Below are positions 47,651-58,455 of a stretch of DNA of 64,000 bases, piece after piece. Origin of the DNA: Colwellia ponticola (GTDB taxonomy: Bacteria > Pseudomonadota > Gammaproteobacteria > Enterobacterales > Alteromonadaceae); the NCBI RefSeq assembly GCF_005885605.1, contig NZ_SZVP01000009.1:1-64000 (forward strand). Direction: 5' to 3'. The position numbers were made by a program, and so were the translations under genes. Below the pieces are notes generated by a model. It was not told where the DNA came from. It searched no databases and worked only from the letters and a program-made list of their open reading frames with translations. The stretch's first letter is position 1. Every line of letters begins with the position of its first letter.

Positions 47651-48694
47651 TTAGCGCGTAATTTTTTCTAACGCTTTTACCCGTGCGGTTAAACTATCAA
47701 GTCGTTTAATTCTCGCGTTGGTTTTATGCCACTCTTTATTTGGCGCTACTGGCATACCTGATGAATACACGCCCGCTTGGGTAATCGTTTTAGTTACCAT
47801 CGACATACCTGTAAAGACAGTATTATCAGCAATAGAAATATGGCCATTGATAGCAACAAGGCCGGCAATAGTACAATTTTTTCCGATCACGGCACTACCG
47901 GCAACAACACTACAACCTGCTATAGCAGTATTTTCGCCAATAATAGCATTATGGGCAATTTGAATTTGGTTATCTAAAATAACACCGTCTTTTATTTCGG
48001 TATTATCCAATGCTCCTCGATCAATAGTAGTACTAGCACCTATTTCAACATGGTTACCAATAACAACACCACCAAGCTGTGGTATTTTATGCCACTTATA
48101 CTGACCTGCTACTGGTGCGTAACCAAAGCCGTCAGCGCCGATAACCGTATTGGCTTGAATTAAACAATGATGACCTATAACAACGTTATGATAAACAGTG
48201 ATATTCGCCCAAAGCGAAGTCGCCTCACCAATGGTCACGTCATGACCAATAAAGCAACCAGCGCCAATACTGACGTTATTAGCTAAGTGCACACCCGACT
48301 CAATAACCGCATTAGCGCCAATGTTAACATTCTCGCCAATAACAACATTTTCAGCGATGACTGCACTTGGGTGAATCCCACTGGCCGGTTTAGGCGTAGT
48401 ATCCAATAAATTCGCTAAGATGGCATACCCCATGTAAGGGTTATCCATCACCAGCGCACTTACCGGACATGACTTAGCCGCATTGGGAGAGACAATAACA
48501 GCAGACGCTTTAGTATCATTAAGCTGTGGTATATATTTACTATTAGCTAAGAAAGCAACTTGGCCTGTGGTTGCTTTAGCTAAGGTTGCTAAGCTAGTTA
48601 TATTAACCGCTGCTTCACTTGATGCATCTAGCGCTGCTGGCACTACCAACTTGGCATTTAGCTTATTAGCTATATCAGCTAAGGTATAAGTCAT
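47651..48694 (-). CDS. lpxD: UDP-3-O-(3-hydroxymyristoyl)glucosamine N-acyltransferase
   Basis: A 347-aa LpxD, third step of lipid A synthesis. The N-terminal uridine-binding domain (about 1-100) is followed by a long left-handed beta-helix of hexapeptide repeats. The conserved QIQIAHNAIIGENTAIAG holds the catalytic histidine, and a C-terminal helix follows. Part of the bamA-skp-lpxD-fabZ-lpxA-lpxB cluster. Confidence 0.95.
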   Translation of the reverse strand: MTYTLADIANKLNAKLVVPAALDASSEAAVNITSLATLAKATTGQVAFLANSKYIPQLNDTKASAVIVSPNAAKSCPVSALVMDNPYMGYAILANLLDTTPKPASGIHPSAVIAENVVIGENVNIGANAVIESGVHLANNVSIGAGCFIGHDVTIGEATSLWANITVYHNVVIGHHCLIQANTVIGADGFGYAPVAGQYKWHKIPQLGGVVIGNHVEIGASTTIDRGALDNTEIKDGVILDNQIQIAHNAIIGENTAIAGCSVVAGSAVIGKNCTIAGLVAINGHISIADNTVFTGMSMVTKTITQAGVYSSGMPVAPNKEWHKTNARIKRLDSLTARVKALEKITR

Positions 48695-48780
48695 ATCAGT
48701 GCCTTTACTGTTATTGTTACTTTAAAATACATACGACAAACTTTAAGGATTAAAAATAAAAAAGTCTTTGATCAAACCGC

Positions 48781-49299
48781 TTACTTAAGCTTACTTACAC
48801 GCTCAACCACTACATCGGTAATATCAGCATCGGGTTTGGTGTACACTACCGCTTGTTGAGAAAGGACAAAGTCATAATCTTTCTTAACGGCAATGTTATC
48901 GACTGCTTGACGGACTAAAGCGATAATTTTATTGGTCTCTTCATTTTGACGTTGCGTGGCTTTTTGTTGCAATGCCTTACCTTTTACTTGGTATTCTTGA
49001 AATAAAGACTTCACTTTACCGTCTAGTTCTTCTTTTTCTTTTTCACTCATTAATGAACCGTCACGCTTAAGCTTTTCTTGATAATACTTAATATCTTTTT
49101 CAAGCTGAGTAATCATCGCTTTATCATCTTTAAATTCTGCTTCTAAGCTTTGCATTAATGCTGCTGTTTGTGGAATTTTACTCATGATTTCTTGAAAGTT
49201 TACTACCGCTATTTTTTGATCCGCTGCCATTACTGAACTTGCTAGTAACATACCTGATGCAGCTGCGCCCATAACCATAGTTTTAATAATTTTATTCAA
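48781..49299 (-). CDS. skp: Periplasmic chaperone Skp (OmpH)
   Basis: A 172-aa periplasmic chaperone for outer-membrane proteins. A signal peptide ends near SSVMA-ADQ (about residue 25). The mature part begins KIAVVNFQEIMSKIPQ, then forms long charged coiled-coil helices (about 45-120), the tentacles of the Skp trimer. It lies between bamA and lpxD, and its product escorts clients to BamA. Confidence 0.93.
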   Translation of the reverse strand: MNKIIKTMVMGAAASGMLLASSVMAADQKIAVVNFQEIMSKIPQTAALMQSLEAEFKDDKAMITQLEKDIKYYQEKLKRDGSLMSEKEKEELDGKVKSLFQEYQVKGKALQQKATQRQNEETNKIIALVRQAVDNIAVKKDYDFVLSQQAVVYTKPDADITDVVVERVSKLK

Positions 49300-49428
49300 C
49301 GTTGTTCCCCTTTATTGATTATGTGATTATGTCATGTAGTGACAAAATATTATTGTACTTAACTTGTTTGACTCTCGCTTAACTCACTTTTCAACAATGG
49401 CGATAAGCGTAATTGATGAAACCGTTAT

Positions 49429-51885
49429 CTAAAATGTTTGCCCAATGTTAAAGCTAAAAAATGAGGTGTCATCGCCGTCTTCTGCTCTCACCGATTTAGC
49501 AAAACTAAAGATCATCGGTCCCATTGGCGATAACCATTGGAATGATATACCTGCTGAACTACGAAAGCGACTTGGGTCAGAGAAGTCATCAATTTTATCA
49601 TACTCCACAGGTGATAAGTTTTCATAACTCTCTAGGTTAAACTCTGTATCCCAAACACTACCCGCATCCCAAAAAATACTGGTTCGGACACTATTTGCAT
49701 AGCTTTCATCTAAAAATGGAGTGGGTACAATAAGCTCTAAACCGGCAAGTGCCATGGCATTACCACCGACTGAACGAGTTGATACATAAATAGAGTCATT
49801 GTCTGGGCCTAAACAACAGCCACCTGGTATTTGTTGTGGGCTACGATAAATAGCACGAGGACCAACAGTATTGCTTTCAAAGCCGCGCAAGGTATCTGCA
49901 CCACCGGCACTAAAATTTTCCCAGAAAGGTAATAATTGGTCGTTACCGTCAATAGACCCATAACCATTAGCGTAACCTAATTGGATACGTGTTAATACCG
50001 ACCACTTTTGACTACGCGTTAACGGAAAGTAAAATTTAGCATCATAATTTAACTTAAAATACTGCAAATCTGACTTAGGTGAGGTCATTTTAACATTAAG
50101 TCTTTGTTGAGAACCGGCCGTAGGGAAAGTGCCTCTATTTAAAGTGCTACGTGATAACCCTGCGTTTAAATCAACTGTTTTAAAGGCAAGTTGTCCATCG
50201 GGATCATCGGGATCTACGTAAATATCATAAAAGCTTTGAATTTGATCGTAAGCTTGTAATTGAGAAATTTGGTTATACTTCCAGCCAATACCAAAGTTTA
50301 AACGTAAATATTCATTAACGGGAAAGCCCCAGTTAAGACCCAAGCCAAAGGTCTTATTGTTGTATTCAACCATGTTGGCATTACCCGCATCATACTCGCT
50401 GTAATACACTTGACCACCTAACGAAACCGCATCAACAGTAAAGTAAGGGTCAGTATAAGAGATGGTGGCGTTCTTTTGGTAATAATTTTTTGCAACACTA
50501 AAGCCGAGTTGATTACCTGTGCCTAAAAAGTTGTTTTGTTGTACGCCGGCGTTAAGACTTAATTTAGTTTCAGAGCCATAACCAATACCAGCATTAAAAG
50601 AGCCCGATGGTTGCTCTTTTACCGTGAAGTCGATATCAACCAGATCATCTTCACCTTCTATCTGCTTAGTTTCAAACTCAACCGTTTCCATATAAGGCAA
50701 ACGCATTAACCAAGATTTAGACGACTCAACAACACTATTAGACAACCACGCACCTTCCATTTGACGCATTTCACGACGCAGTACGTTATCAGCAGTAACA
50801 TGGTTACCGGTAAAGTTAATACGGTTAACATAGACCCGTTTACCTGGGTCAATTGATATAGATAATTTAACGGTATGATTTTCATCATTCACTTCAGGAA
50901 TGGTTCTCACTTTAGGATAAGCGTAACCATAACGGCCTAAAAATTTACTGATGACTTCTTCGGTGTAAGTAACTTCTGCACCGTTATAAAGTTCATCAGC
51001 TTGTAGAGGGTTAATGGCGCGGATAGTTTTCTCAAATCCAGCCATATCACCAATAAAGTCAACTTCGCTAACTCTGTAGGTTTCACCTTCGCTGACATTT
51101 AAAGCAATATATACTGATTCTTTATTAGGCGTCATTGACACTTGCGTCGAATCAACTTTAAAGCGTAAATAGCCTCGATTAAGGTAATAACTATTAATCG
51201 TTTCCATATCACCTTGCAGTGCTTCTTTTTGGTAACGATCTTGGGCCATGAAATTCCACCATGGCGAGTCATAAGTCAGCGCTATTTTATCTAATATTTC
51301 GGTATCTGAGAAAACCTCGTTACCAACAATATTGATTTGTTTAATCGAAGCAGAATCACCCTCAACAAAACGAAATTCTAAATTAACTCGGTTTCTTGGT
51401 AAGTGAGTAATTTTAGCGGTTACTTTGGCATTGTATTTACCAACGCTGTGATAAAAGTTTTCTAGACCCATTTCGATGCCCGAGATAACCGTTCTATCAA
51501 GTGTTTCGCCAACACGGATATTACTACCGTCAAGACTTTCAGTTAGCTGCTCATCTTTAATGTCACTGTTACCATCAAAGATAATTTCGCTAATGGTTTC
51601 TCGCTCTCTAACGCGATAAACCAAACGGTTACCATCTCGGTAAACACGAATATCATTAAAGTGACCTGATTGGTATAAGGCCTTAATTGACTGTGAAATT
51701 CTAAAGTCGTTGAGGTTATCACCCACATTAAAAGAAAGGTGTGTTAAGGCAGCTCCTAACGCAACGCGCTGTAGACCTTTAACTTCAATATCTTCAACTT
51801 GAAAGCTTGATGCCGCTTGCGCATAAGGTACTGATGTTCCTAGCGTACCCATGAGTAGGGCGAAGGCAATTCTTTTCATCATCAT
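49429..51885 (-). CDS. bamA: Outer-membrane assembly factor BamA
   Basis: An 818-aa Omp85 protein that inserts beta-barrel proteins into the outer membrane. It has a signal peptide (cut near AQA-AS), five POTRA domains (about 28-430) starting SFQVEDIEVKGLQRVALGAA, then a 16-stranded barrel. The conserved loop-6 motif is present as LRGFESNTVGPRAIY. The C-terminus ends in Phe (FFSFNIGQTF), as expected for a barrel substrate. Adjacent cysteines 690-691 (GGCCLG), soon after loop 6, are unusual. Three ATGs lie in a row at the start. Confidence 0.95.
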   Translation of the reverse strand: MMMKRIAFALLMGTLGTSVPYAQAASSFQVEDIEVKGLQRVALGAALTHLSFNVGDNLNDFRISQSIKALYQSGHFNDIRVYRDGNRLVYRVRERETISEIIFDGNSDIKDEQLTESLDGSNIRVGETLDRTVISGIEMGLENFYHSVGKYNAKVTAKITHLPRNRVNLEFRFVEGDSASIKQINIVGNEVFSDTEILDKIALTYDSPWWNFMAQDRYQKEALQGDMETINSYYLNRGYLRFKVDSTQVSMTPNKESVYIALNVSEGETYRVSEVDFIGDMAGFEKTIRAINPLQADELYNGAEVTYTEEVISKFLGRYGYAYPKVRTIPEVNDENHTVKLSISIDPGKRVYVNRINFTGNHVTADNVLRREMRQMEGAWLSNSVVESSKSWLMRLPYMETVEFETKQIEGEDDLVDIDFTVKEQPSGSFNAGIGYGSETKLSLNAGVQQNNFLGTGNQLGFSVAKNYYQKNATISYTDPYFTVDAVSLGGQVYYSEYDAGNANMVEYNNKTFGLGLNWGFPVNEYLRLNFGIGWKYNQISQLQAYDQIQSFYDIYVDPDDPDGQLAFKTVDLNAGLSRSTLNRGTFPTAGSQQRLNVKMTSPKSDLQYFKLNYDAKFYFPLTRSQKWSVLTRIQLGYANGYGSIDGNDQLLPFWENFSAGGADTLRGFESNTVGPRAIYRSPQQIPGGCCLGPDNDSIYVSTRSVGGNAMALAGLELIVPTPFLDESYANSVRTSIFWDAGSVWDTEFNLESYENLSPVEYDKIDDFSDPSRFRSSAGISFQWLSPMGPMIFSFAKSVRAEDGDDTSFFSFNIGQTF

Positions 51886-52204
51886 ATAGTATAAACTTCG
51901 TTATTTCTTTTTATAAAAACGGATAGCGACACACCTAGTATGTTGCAGTAACTCTAACACTCGACGAACAAATAATTCAAAGTCTACCTTAGTAAGCGTA
52001 AAGGCTTTTTATTAGCCCTCTCTACTTCTTGTTCATTATCCTATAAAACGAGCTTATAAGACGATAACTCATGCACAAGGTATAATTTCAACTTTTAGCC
52101 TATAACTTTAATGCTAGTTTTTACATTAATCACTGACGCCACTTTACATGAACGTGATAACTAGAAGCATTAGCGATGTAAGCAATACGGCTAATTTTTT
52201 AGCC
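51886..52204. other. Gene-free spacer between rseP and bamA
   Basis: This 319-bp stretch has no coding sequence. A weak GGCTAA/TTAGCC hairpin at 52191-52206 overlaps the rseP stop and lacks a T-tract. The length suggests bamA has its own promoter here. I could not identify a sigma-E promoter with confidence. Confidence 0.55.
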
Positions 52205-53563
52205 TTAACCTAAAACTCGGCTAAAATCGTTAAATAATCCTAAAGCCATCAGTATAAGTAGTGCTATTGCACCAAACTTAAAACCGACCTCTTGCACTTT
52301 CTCTGGTACTTCTTTACCAGTGAAAAGCTCTATAAGATAATAGAGTAAGTGTCCGCCATCAAGTACTGGAAGTGGTAAAAGGTTAATTATTCCTAAATTA
52401 ATACTAATTAACGCTAAAAAGCTTAAAAAGTAAACAAAACCATGCCCTGCACTATTACCTGCGCCTTGTGCTATACCAATAGGGCCGCTTAAATTTTTGA
52501 CTGAAACATCGCCAGTAATCAACTTTCCAATCATAGAGAAAGTTAAACTGGTTAAATTCCAGGTACGCTGAGCACTTTCTTTTATTGCCTCAATAGGACC
52601 ATAACTTAATTCAATTAATAACTCGCTTGGCCAAGCATCTACTTTAGGCGCAACACCAATATAACCAACAGTTATACCTGCTCTTTCAATACTATCTGGC
52701 GTCACGGGTAAGGTGATTATGCTGTTATTGCGGTTAATGGTAATCAAGACCTCTTGCCCCGGAAAGTGCTTTATTTCATTCGCAAATGTTAACCAGTCGT
52801 TTGTTTTAGTGCTTCCTAGCGCAATAAGTTTATCACCTACTAATAACCCTGCTAATGCTGCTGGGCTGTTATCGGCAATCACAGCTAGCTCGTTATGTAC
52901 CTTAGGGCGATAAGGGCTAATACCTAAACTGGTTAATGGCGATTCTTTATCTGGTGAGAATTGCCATTTCTGGGTATCTAAAGTAAAGGTAGAGATATAT
53001 TGGCTATCGGCTTGCTTGGTTTTAATTTCAAAACTTTTATTGCCTATTTGGGCTATTAACGCAAGGTTTACCTCTTGCCAATCTCGGGTGTTATAACCGG
53101 CAACACTGACAATTTCACTCTCTTGGCTTAGCTTAGCTTGTGCGGCTATTGAGCCTGGTTCAATAGCACCTATTAAGGGCTTAACGCTCGGTACCCCAAT
53201 TAAAAACATAATATATAGGGCAAATAAGGCAAATATAAAGTTAGCAACGGGTCCTGCTGCCACTATGGCTATACGTTGATAAACCGATTTCCCGTTAAAA
53301 GTTTTATCTTTATCTTCAGGTTTAACCTCATCAACACGCTCGTCGAGCATTTTGACATAACCACCTAACGGTATCATGGCTAAAACATATTCTGTGCCAT
53401 CTTTGGCTGTTTTTTGCCATATGGCCCGACCAAAGCCAACAGAAAAACGCTCAACTTTAACACCGTTTTTTCTAGCAACCCAAAAATGCCCGTACTCGTG
53501 TACCGTTACTAAAATACCTAACGCAAGCACAAAAGACCCGAGGTTCCATAAAAAGTCCATCAT
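52205..53563 (-). CDS. rseP: Site-2 intramembrane protease RseP
   Basis: A 452-aa inner-membrane zinc protease that releases sigma-E by cutting RseA. The zinc motif is VHEYGH (His22, Glu23, His26) in the first membrane segment. Two periplasmic PDZ domains lie at about 120-310, and the second metal-ligand motif LLPLPVLDGGHLLYY is near residue 395. The GxxG-like motif FSVGFG follows the first helix. It begins one base after the ispC stop. Confidence 0.95.
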   Translation of the reverse strand: MMDFLWNLGSFVLALGILVTVHEYGHFWVARKNGVKVERFSVGFGRAIWQKTAKDGTEYVLAMIPLGGYVKMLDERVDEVKPEDKDKTFNGKSVYQRIAIVAAGPVANFIFALFALYIMFLIGVPSVKPLIGAIEPGSIAAQAKLSQESEIVSVAGYNTRDWQEVNLALIAQIGNKSFEIKTKQADSQYISTFTLDTQKWQFSPDKESPLTSLGISPYRPKVHNELAVIADNSPAALAGLLVGDKLIALGSTKTNDWLTFANEIKHFPGQEVLITINRNNSIITLPVTPDSIERAGITVGYIGVAPKVDAWPSELLIELSYGPIEAIKESAQRTWNLTSLTFSMIGKLITGDVSVKNLSGPIGIAQGAGNSAGHGFVYFLSFLALISINLGIINLLPLPVLDGGHLLYYLIELFTGKEVPEKVQEVGFKFGAIALLILMALGLFNDFSRVLG

Positions 53564-53564
53564 G

Positions 53565-54812
53565 CTACTTACTATCCTGTGGAGTTAGTGCAGTGCGAGG
53601 CAAAAAATTATGCAGTAATGATTGAGCAAATAAACGCGCTTTTTTATCTAGAACAATAACATCGTTAATATTCTCTACCTCTTGTGAGACAAATTTTTTC
53701 ACAGAAGTTTCATTTATTTTAAATATATCGGTAAATTTTATTTTTTCGTCGAGAAAGGCGGCAACCGCTATTTCATTAGCTGCATTAAGCGCAGTACAAG
53801 CAGCTTGCCCTTGCTTACACGCTTCTATAGCGAGCTTAAGATTAGGGTATCTAGCAAAGTCAACAGCTTGAAATTCAAACGATGGTGTATTGAAAAAATC
53901 TAACGGAGCAACCCCCGACTCAATACGCTCAGGAAAACTTAAGGCATGGGCGATAGGGGTACGCATATCAGGGTTACCCATTTGAGCAATAACAGAGCCA
54001 TCTTTATATTGTACCATTGAGTGTATAGTGCTTTGTGGGTGTAAGACCACTTGAATATCATCAGCCTGCACATTGAAAAGCCATTTAGCTTCGATAAACT
54101 CAAGCCCCTTATTCATCATAGTGGCAGAGTCTACCGAGATTTTTCGGCCCATATCCCAATTAGGGTGTAAACAAGCTTCTGAGGGAGTTACCGACGCTAG
54201 CGTTTCAATTGCTCTGGTTCTAAAAGGACCGCCAGAGCCAGTTAATAATATTTTATTAATACCATTAGCAATCAATTGGCATTCACCAATGTCATCTTGT
54301 TGGTGCCATGGTAAACATTGAAAAATAGCATTGTGTTCACTATCAATAGGCAAAAGCGTAGCACCTGATGCTTTTACTGCTGCCATAAAAATAGCACCCG
54401 ATGTTACCAAAGCTTCTTTATTTGCTAGTAATACGCGTTTACCTGCATTAACTGCTGCAAGGGTGGGTAACAAACCTGACGCGCCAACGATAGAAGCCAT
54501 GACAGTATCAGATGCCGTACTTTTGGCTATATCAATTAACGCTTGCTCACCTGACAAAACAGTAATATGACTAACACCAGCGCTAATCTCAACACTCGCG
54601 AGTTTTGCTGACAATAAGTCCGCATGCTTTTGAGAAACGACAACCACTTGTTGGGGTTTAAATTCAATACATTGTGCAAAAATTTCATCAACACTGGTAT
54701 GTGCGGCTAAACTAACCACGTTAAACCGAGTAGGATGAAGCCTTACCACATCGAGCGTACTGCAGCCGATAGAGCCGGTTGATCCTAAAATACATAATTG
54801 GCGTTTAGACAC
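53565..54812 (-). CDS. ispC: 1-deoxy-D-xylulose 5-phosphate reductoisomerase
   Basis: A 415-aa Dxr/IspC, committed step of the MEP isoprenoid pathway. The NADPH-binding [15 protein letters not shown] is at the N-terminus. [11 protein letters not shown] and [14 protein letters not shown] contain the metal and substrate ligands. The central [24 protein letters not shown] block lies at about 215-245. It is slightly longer than E. coli IspC (398), mainly at the C-terminus. It sits between cdsA and rseP. Confidence 0.95.
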   Translation of the reverse strand: MSKRQLCILGSTGSIGCSTLDVVRLHPTRFNVVSLAAHTSVDEIFAQCIEFKPQQVVVVSQKHADLLSAKLASVEISAGVSHITVLSGEQALIDIAKSTASDTVMASIVGASGLLPTLAAVNAGKRVLLANKEALVTSGAIFMAAVKASGATLLPIDSEHNAIFQCLPWHQQDDIGECQLIANGINKILLTGSGGPFRTRAIETLASVTPSEACLHPNWDMGRKISVDSATMMNKGLEFIEAKWLFNVQADDIQVVLHPQSTIHSMVQYKDGSVIAQMGNPDMRTPIAHALSFPERIESGVAPLDFFNTPSFEFQAVDFARYPNLKLAIEACKQGQAACTALNAANEIAVAAFLDEKIKFTDIFKINETSVKKFVSQEVENINDVIVLDKKARLFAQSLLHNFLPRTALTPQDSK

Positions 54813-54860
54813 GTGTTTACCTCAATTTATTTATCAAAAATGCTTAATTATTAAAAACTA

Positions 54861-55724
54861 TCAAGCAAGTAGCAGGTAACAAAGTGCAAACACAGGTGCA
54901 GTTGCCGTTAAGCTATCGATTCTATCTAAAATGCCGCCGTGGCCTGGTAATATAGTGCCACTGTCTTTAACGCCAGCTTGGCGTTTAAACATACTCTCCG
55001 TTAGATCACCTAACACAGATACTGAGGTAATTAACAAAGTCACTAACAAAGCCAGTATATATTCATTTGTAGACCACTGTAATGAGGTGCCCACAACTAC
55101 CGTTAATATAGCCGCGCAAGCAACGCCCCCTAAAAAACCTTCAATAGTTTTTCCAGGGCTTACATTGGGCATTAACTTATTTTTACCAAAAGACTTACCA
55201 ACAAAGTAGGCGCCTACATCAGCGCTCCACACCAGCATAAATAAATACATTAACAGCTGCGCGCCTTGAAAATCATCTAACAAGTAGTTATTAGTGCGCA
55301 GCACCATAAAGGCGAGCCAAGTAGGTACTAGCGTTAACCAACCAAACAACGCGATAATGACTTTATTATTAGCCCAAAAACCACTAGATTTAGGGTATGA
55401 AAACATAAATAACGCCGCTAAAATCCACCATAAAACACTTAACCATAGTATCGATGTTATTTGATGTGTTACGCCGGTCATCACTAACCACGTTTCATCT
55501 ACAGGAAATAAAAACCATAACAGTGCGGTTAAAGCACTGGTAGTAATAGCATAGCTAATTCGATGAAATGGTTTAACCAGGCCCATAAAACGAGCCCATT
55601 CCCATGCGCCAATAGCGACTATTGCCATTAAAAGCCCGGCAAAAAGGTTAATGGGTAAATAAAAAATAGCTGCAATTGCAGCTGGAGCTAATATTAAAGC
55701 CGTTATAATGCGTTGTTTTAACAA
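54861..55724 (-). CDS. cdsA: Phosphatidate cytidylyltransferase
   Basis: A 287-aa polytopic membrane enzyme making CDP-diacylglycerol from phosphatidate and CTP. About eight hydrophobic segments are visible. The C-terminal CDS signature SMFKRQAGVKDSGTILPGHG continues with GILDRIDS. It lies between uppS and ispC. Confidence 0.95.
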   Translation of the reverse strand: MLKQRIITALILAPAAIAAIFYLPINLFAGLLMAIVAIGAWEWARFMGLVKPFHRISYAITTSALTALLWFLFPVDETWLVMTGVTHQITSILWLSVLWWILAALFMFSYPKSSGFWANNKVIIALFGWLTLVPTWLAFMVLRTNNYLLDDFQGAQLLMYLFMLVWSADVGAYFVGKSFGKNKLMPNVSPGKTIEGFLGGVACAAILTVVVGTSLQWSTNEYILALLVTLLITSVSVLGDLTESMFKRQAGVKDSGTILPGHGGILDRIDSLTATAPVFALCYLLLA

Positions 55725-55906
55725 GGGCTACCCTTTTTAGTAATCGACTATACACTAGTCAGACAAGCGTATAATAATGCCACACGACTTGCTGCTAATA
55801 ATGATGTTATTGTTATTTTTTAATAGTACGTTTTGGTTTGTTTTAGTTATTATTGGTTGTTTTAGTTAATGTCGCTTTTTGTTAACTTGTGCAGCTGTAC
55901 TATGCT

Positions 55907-56674
55907 TTACTCTACTTGTTCATTTCTTGCTTGTTCGCCCGTTTTACCAAATCGACGTTCTCGTTGATCAAAACAGTTTATTGCTTTTTCAAACTGTATC
56001 TCATTAAAATCAGGCCATAGAGTATCAGTGAAATAGAGCTCCGCATAAGCGGCTTGCCATAAAAGAAAATTACTAATGCGACAGTCACCACCAGTACGAA
56101 TAAGCAGGTCTAACGTAGGCAAGTTAGCTAAGCAGGTTTGCTCATTTAGTGTAGTTTCATTGATATCAGCAAGCGACATTATCCCTTGCTTAACATCACT
56201 AGCAAGCTTTTTAGCGGCTTGGGTTATATCCCAACGGCCACCATAATTTGCCGCAATTGAGAGTACTAAACCAGTATTTTTTGCGGTAAGCAGCTCTGAT
56301 TTAGCAATATTTTTTTGTAATTTATCAGAAAAACGGCTTAAATCACCCACCACTTGAAAACGAATATTATGTTTATGCAAACGCTTTACTTCTTTAGTAA
56401 GTACATACATAAACAAGTCCATTAGCACGCTTACTTCCTTTGCTGGACGTTGCCAATTTTCACTACTAAAAGCAAACAGCGTTAACGCTTTTACTTTTGA
56501 TTTTCGAGCACTAGCGACAACAGCACGTACTGATTCAACACCAGCTTTGTGCCCGGCTACTCGACCTTTTCCTTGTAACTGTGCCCAACGGCCATTACCA
56601 TCCATAATGATAGCAATATGCTCTGGAATGTTTTTACTTTCACGCTGGGTAACTAAGGCTTCTAAATTATCCAC
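55907..56674 (-). CDS. uppS: Undecaprenyl pyrophosphate synthase
   Basis: A 255-aa cis-prenyltransferase making the C55 carrier for peptidoglycan and O-antigen. [12 protein letters not shown] has the catalytic Asp, followed by [13 protein letters not shown]. The C-terminal [18 protein letters not shown] and [12 protein letters not shown] are family signatures. Located between frr and cdsA with 182 bp to cdsA. Confidence 0.95.
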   Translation of the reverse strand: MDNLEALVTQRESKNIPEHIAIIMDGNGRWAQLQGKGRVAGHKAGVESVRAVVASARKSKVKALTLFAFSSENWQRPAKEVSVLMDLFMYVLTKEVKRLHKHNIRFQVVGDLSRFSDKLQKNIAKSELLTAKNTGLVLSIAANYGGRWDITQAAKKLASDVKQGIMSLADINETTLNEQTCLANLPTLDLLIRTGGDCRISNFLLWQAAYAELYFTDTLWPDFNEIQFEKAINCFDQRERRFGKTGEQARNEQVE

Positions 56675-56732
56675 TAGCAGTTTCCACTTAACAATTATGC
56701 ATTAATTATCTACGCTATTGAGCGCTATTAAT

Positions 56733-56771
56733 AAAAAACGCCAGTTGCCTAAAGAGCTGCAACCTGGCGTT
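56733..56771 (-). terminator. Intrinsic terminator after frr
   Basis: On the minus strand AACGCCAG-GTTGC pairs with GCAAC-TGGCGTT, and TTTTTATTA follows. It lies about 16 bases past the frr stop, so uppS and downstream genes need read-through or their own promoter. Confidence 0.85.
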
Positions 56772-56786
56772 CTTTATATAGCGAAC

Positions 56787-57344
56787 TTATATTTCCATTA
56801 ATTCAGCTTCTTTTTTCACTAACACTTCATCAACTTGCTTAACAAAATTATCAGTAATTTTTTGAATTGACTCTTCCGCTTGGTGATGTTCATCTTCACT
56901 AATATCTTTATCTTTTAATAAGCTTTTAAAATCAGAATTAGCATCACGACGAATATTACGAATAGCGACTTTACCACCTTCAGCTTCACCGCGAACCACT
57001 TTAACAAGGTCTTTACGACGTTCTTCTGTTAGTGGTGGTAATGGAATACGAATTAATGTGCCATTAGACTGTGGATTAAGACCTAAATCTGATTTTAAGA
57101 TAGCTTTTTCAACGGCACTAATCATACCTTTATCAAACACTGTGATTGATAAGTTACGTGCATCGGGAACCGAGATATTACCCACTTGATTTAACGGTGT
57201 ATCCATACCGTAATATTCAACGACTATATTATCGAGTAACGAGGCATGTGCACGCCCTGTTCTGATTTTATTTAAACTAATTCTTAAAGATTCAATACTT
57301 TTACCCATACGATCTTGAGCATCTTCAATTATTTCATTTATCAC
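56787..57344 (-). CDS. frr: Ribosome recycling factor
   Basis: A 185-aa RRF that splits post-termination ribosomes with EF-G. It shows the helical domain I and the hinge-loop domain [22 protein letters not shown] near the N-terminus and [20 protein letters not shown] in the middle are conserved. Standard length. Follows pyrH. Confidence 0.96.
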   Translation of the reverse strand: MINEIIEDAQDRMGKSIESLRISLNKIRTGRAHASLLDNIVVEYYGMDTPLNQVGNISVPDARNLSITVFDKGMISAVEKAILKSDLGLNPQSNGTLIRIPLPPLTEERRKDLVKVVRGEAEGGKVAIRNIRRDANSDFKSLLKDKDISEDEHHQAEESIQKITDNFVKQVDEVLVKKEAELMEI

Positions 57345-57421
57345 GTTAATTTTCCTAGATATTAATAAGTTAAGTAAAGTTAGGCTTATATGTTCCCTAA
57401 CTTAATCACCTTAGTTTTGAC

Positions 57422-58165
57422 TTAAGTCTCAACACGTTTTGCATGTGAAATCACGGTACCTTCACTGTTACCCATGATGACAGATTTTAACGCACCAGGC
57501 TTGTTCATATTAAACACAAGAATAGGGATATTATGATCCCGTGCTAGCGTAAACGCAGCCAAGTCCATTACTTTTAATTCTTTATCAAGCACCGCATCAT
57601 AGCTTAGTTCGCTATAAAGTTCAGCCTCTGGATTTTTTGCTGGGTCTTCAGAATAAACGCCGTCAACTTTTGTTGCTTTTAACACAGCGTCGGCTTCAAT
57701 TTCAATACCACGTAAACACGCAGCCGAGTCAGTAGTAAAAAATGGATTACCTGTGCCAGCAGAAAATATAACGACACGTCCTGATTTTAACAAACTAATA
57801 GCGTTTGCCCAATTATAACGCTCACACACACCTGCTAAATCAATAGCAGACATTAAACGGGTATTTACAAAGGCGCGGTGTAATGCATCTCGCATAGCTA
57901 AGCCATTCATGACAGTAGCAAGCATACCCATTTGGTCACCTACTACACGGTTCATGCCGGCTTCAGCTAAACCAGCACCACGAAACAAATTACCACCACC
58001 GATAACTAGACCCACTTGGATACCCATTTCTACCAATTCTTTTATTTCTTGGGCCATACGATCAAGCACTTTAGGGTCAATTCCAAAACCCTCGTCTCCC
58101 ATTAGTGCTTCGCCACTAAGTTTTAATAAAATGCGTCGATAAGCAGGTTTTGGATTAGTTGTCAT
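57422..58165 (-). CDS. pyrH: Uridylate kinase
   Basis: A 247-aa UMP kinase of the amino acid kinase fold. I use the ATG at 58165 ([20 protein letters not shown]), which has AGGAA upstream; a longer frame from 58222 would add 19 hydrophobic residues with no family match. [19 protein letters not shown] and the later [16 protein letters not shown] are conserved. Located between tsf and frr. Confidence 0.95.
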   Translation of the reverse strand: MTTNPKPAYRRILLKLSGEALMGDEGFGIDPKVLDRMAQEIKELVEMGIQVGLVIGGGNLFRGAGLAEAGMNRVVGDQMGMLATVMNGLAMRDALHRAFVNTRLMSAIDLAGVCERYNWANAISLLKSGRVVIFSAGTGNPFFTTDSAACLRGIEIEADAVLKATKVDGVYSEDPAKNPEAELYSELSYDAVLDKELKVMDLAAFTLARDHNIPILVFNMNKPGALKSVIMGNSEGTVISHAKRVET

Positions 58166-58337
58166 AGGGAAAGTTCCTGTCGCGGTTAAAGTAATAAAAT
58201 GTAAGCAAAATAGTCCTAACAAAAAGACCTCGACTATTTTAATACTTTTAGCCGATACACGATAGTATAAACTGTAAAATCTGCCTTTAATTATTTATTA
58301 ATGATGCATTATTTAGCTAGATATTAAAAATTGGCAT

Positions 58338-58378
58338 AAAAAAACGCCTAACTTGCTAATACAAGGTAGACGTTTTTA
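58338..58378 (-). terminator. Intrinsic terminator after tsf
   Basis: On the minus strand AAAAACGTCTACCTTG and CAAGTTAGGCGTTTTTTT pair with minor mismatches around a 6-nt loop. A run of seven T residues follows. It separates the rpsB-tsf unit from pyrH. Confidence 0.85.
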
Positions 58379-58455
58379 TAATAAATTCTCATTAGCTTAT
58401 CATGACTAGCTATAACGCTAGCAGAGTAACTATGAAGAATAGTAATTCACACTAA

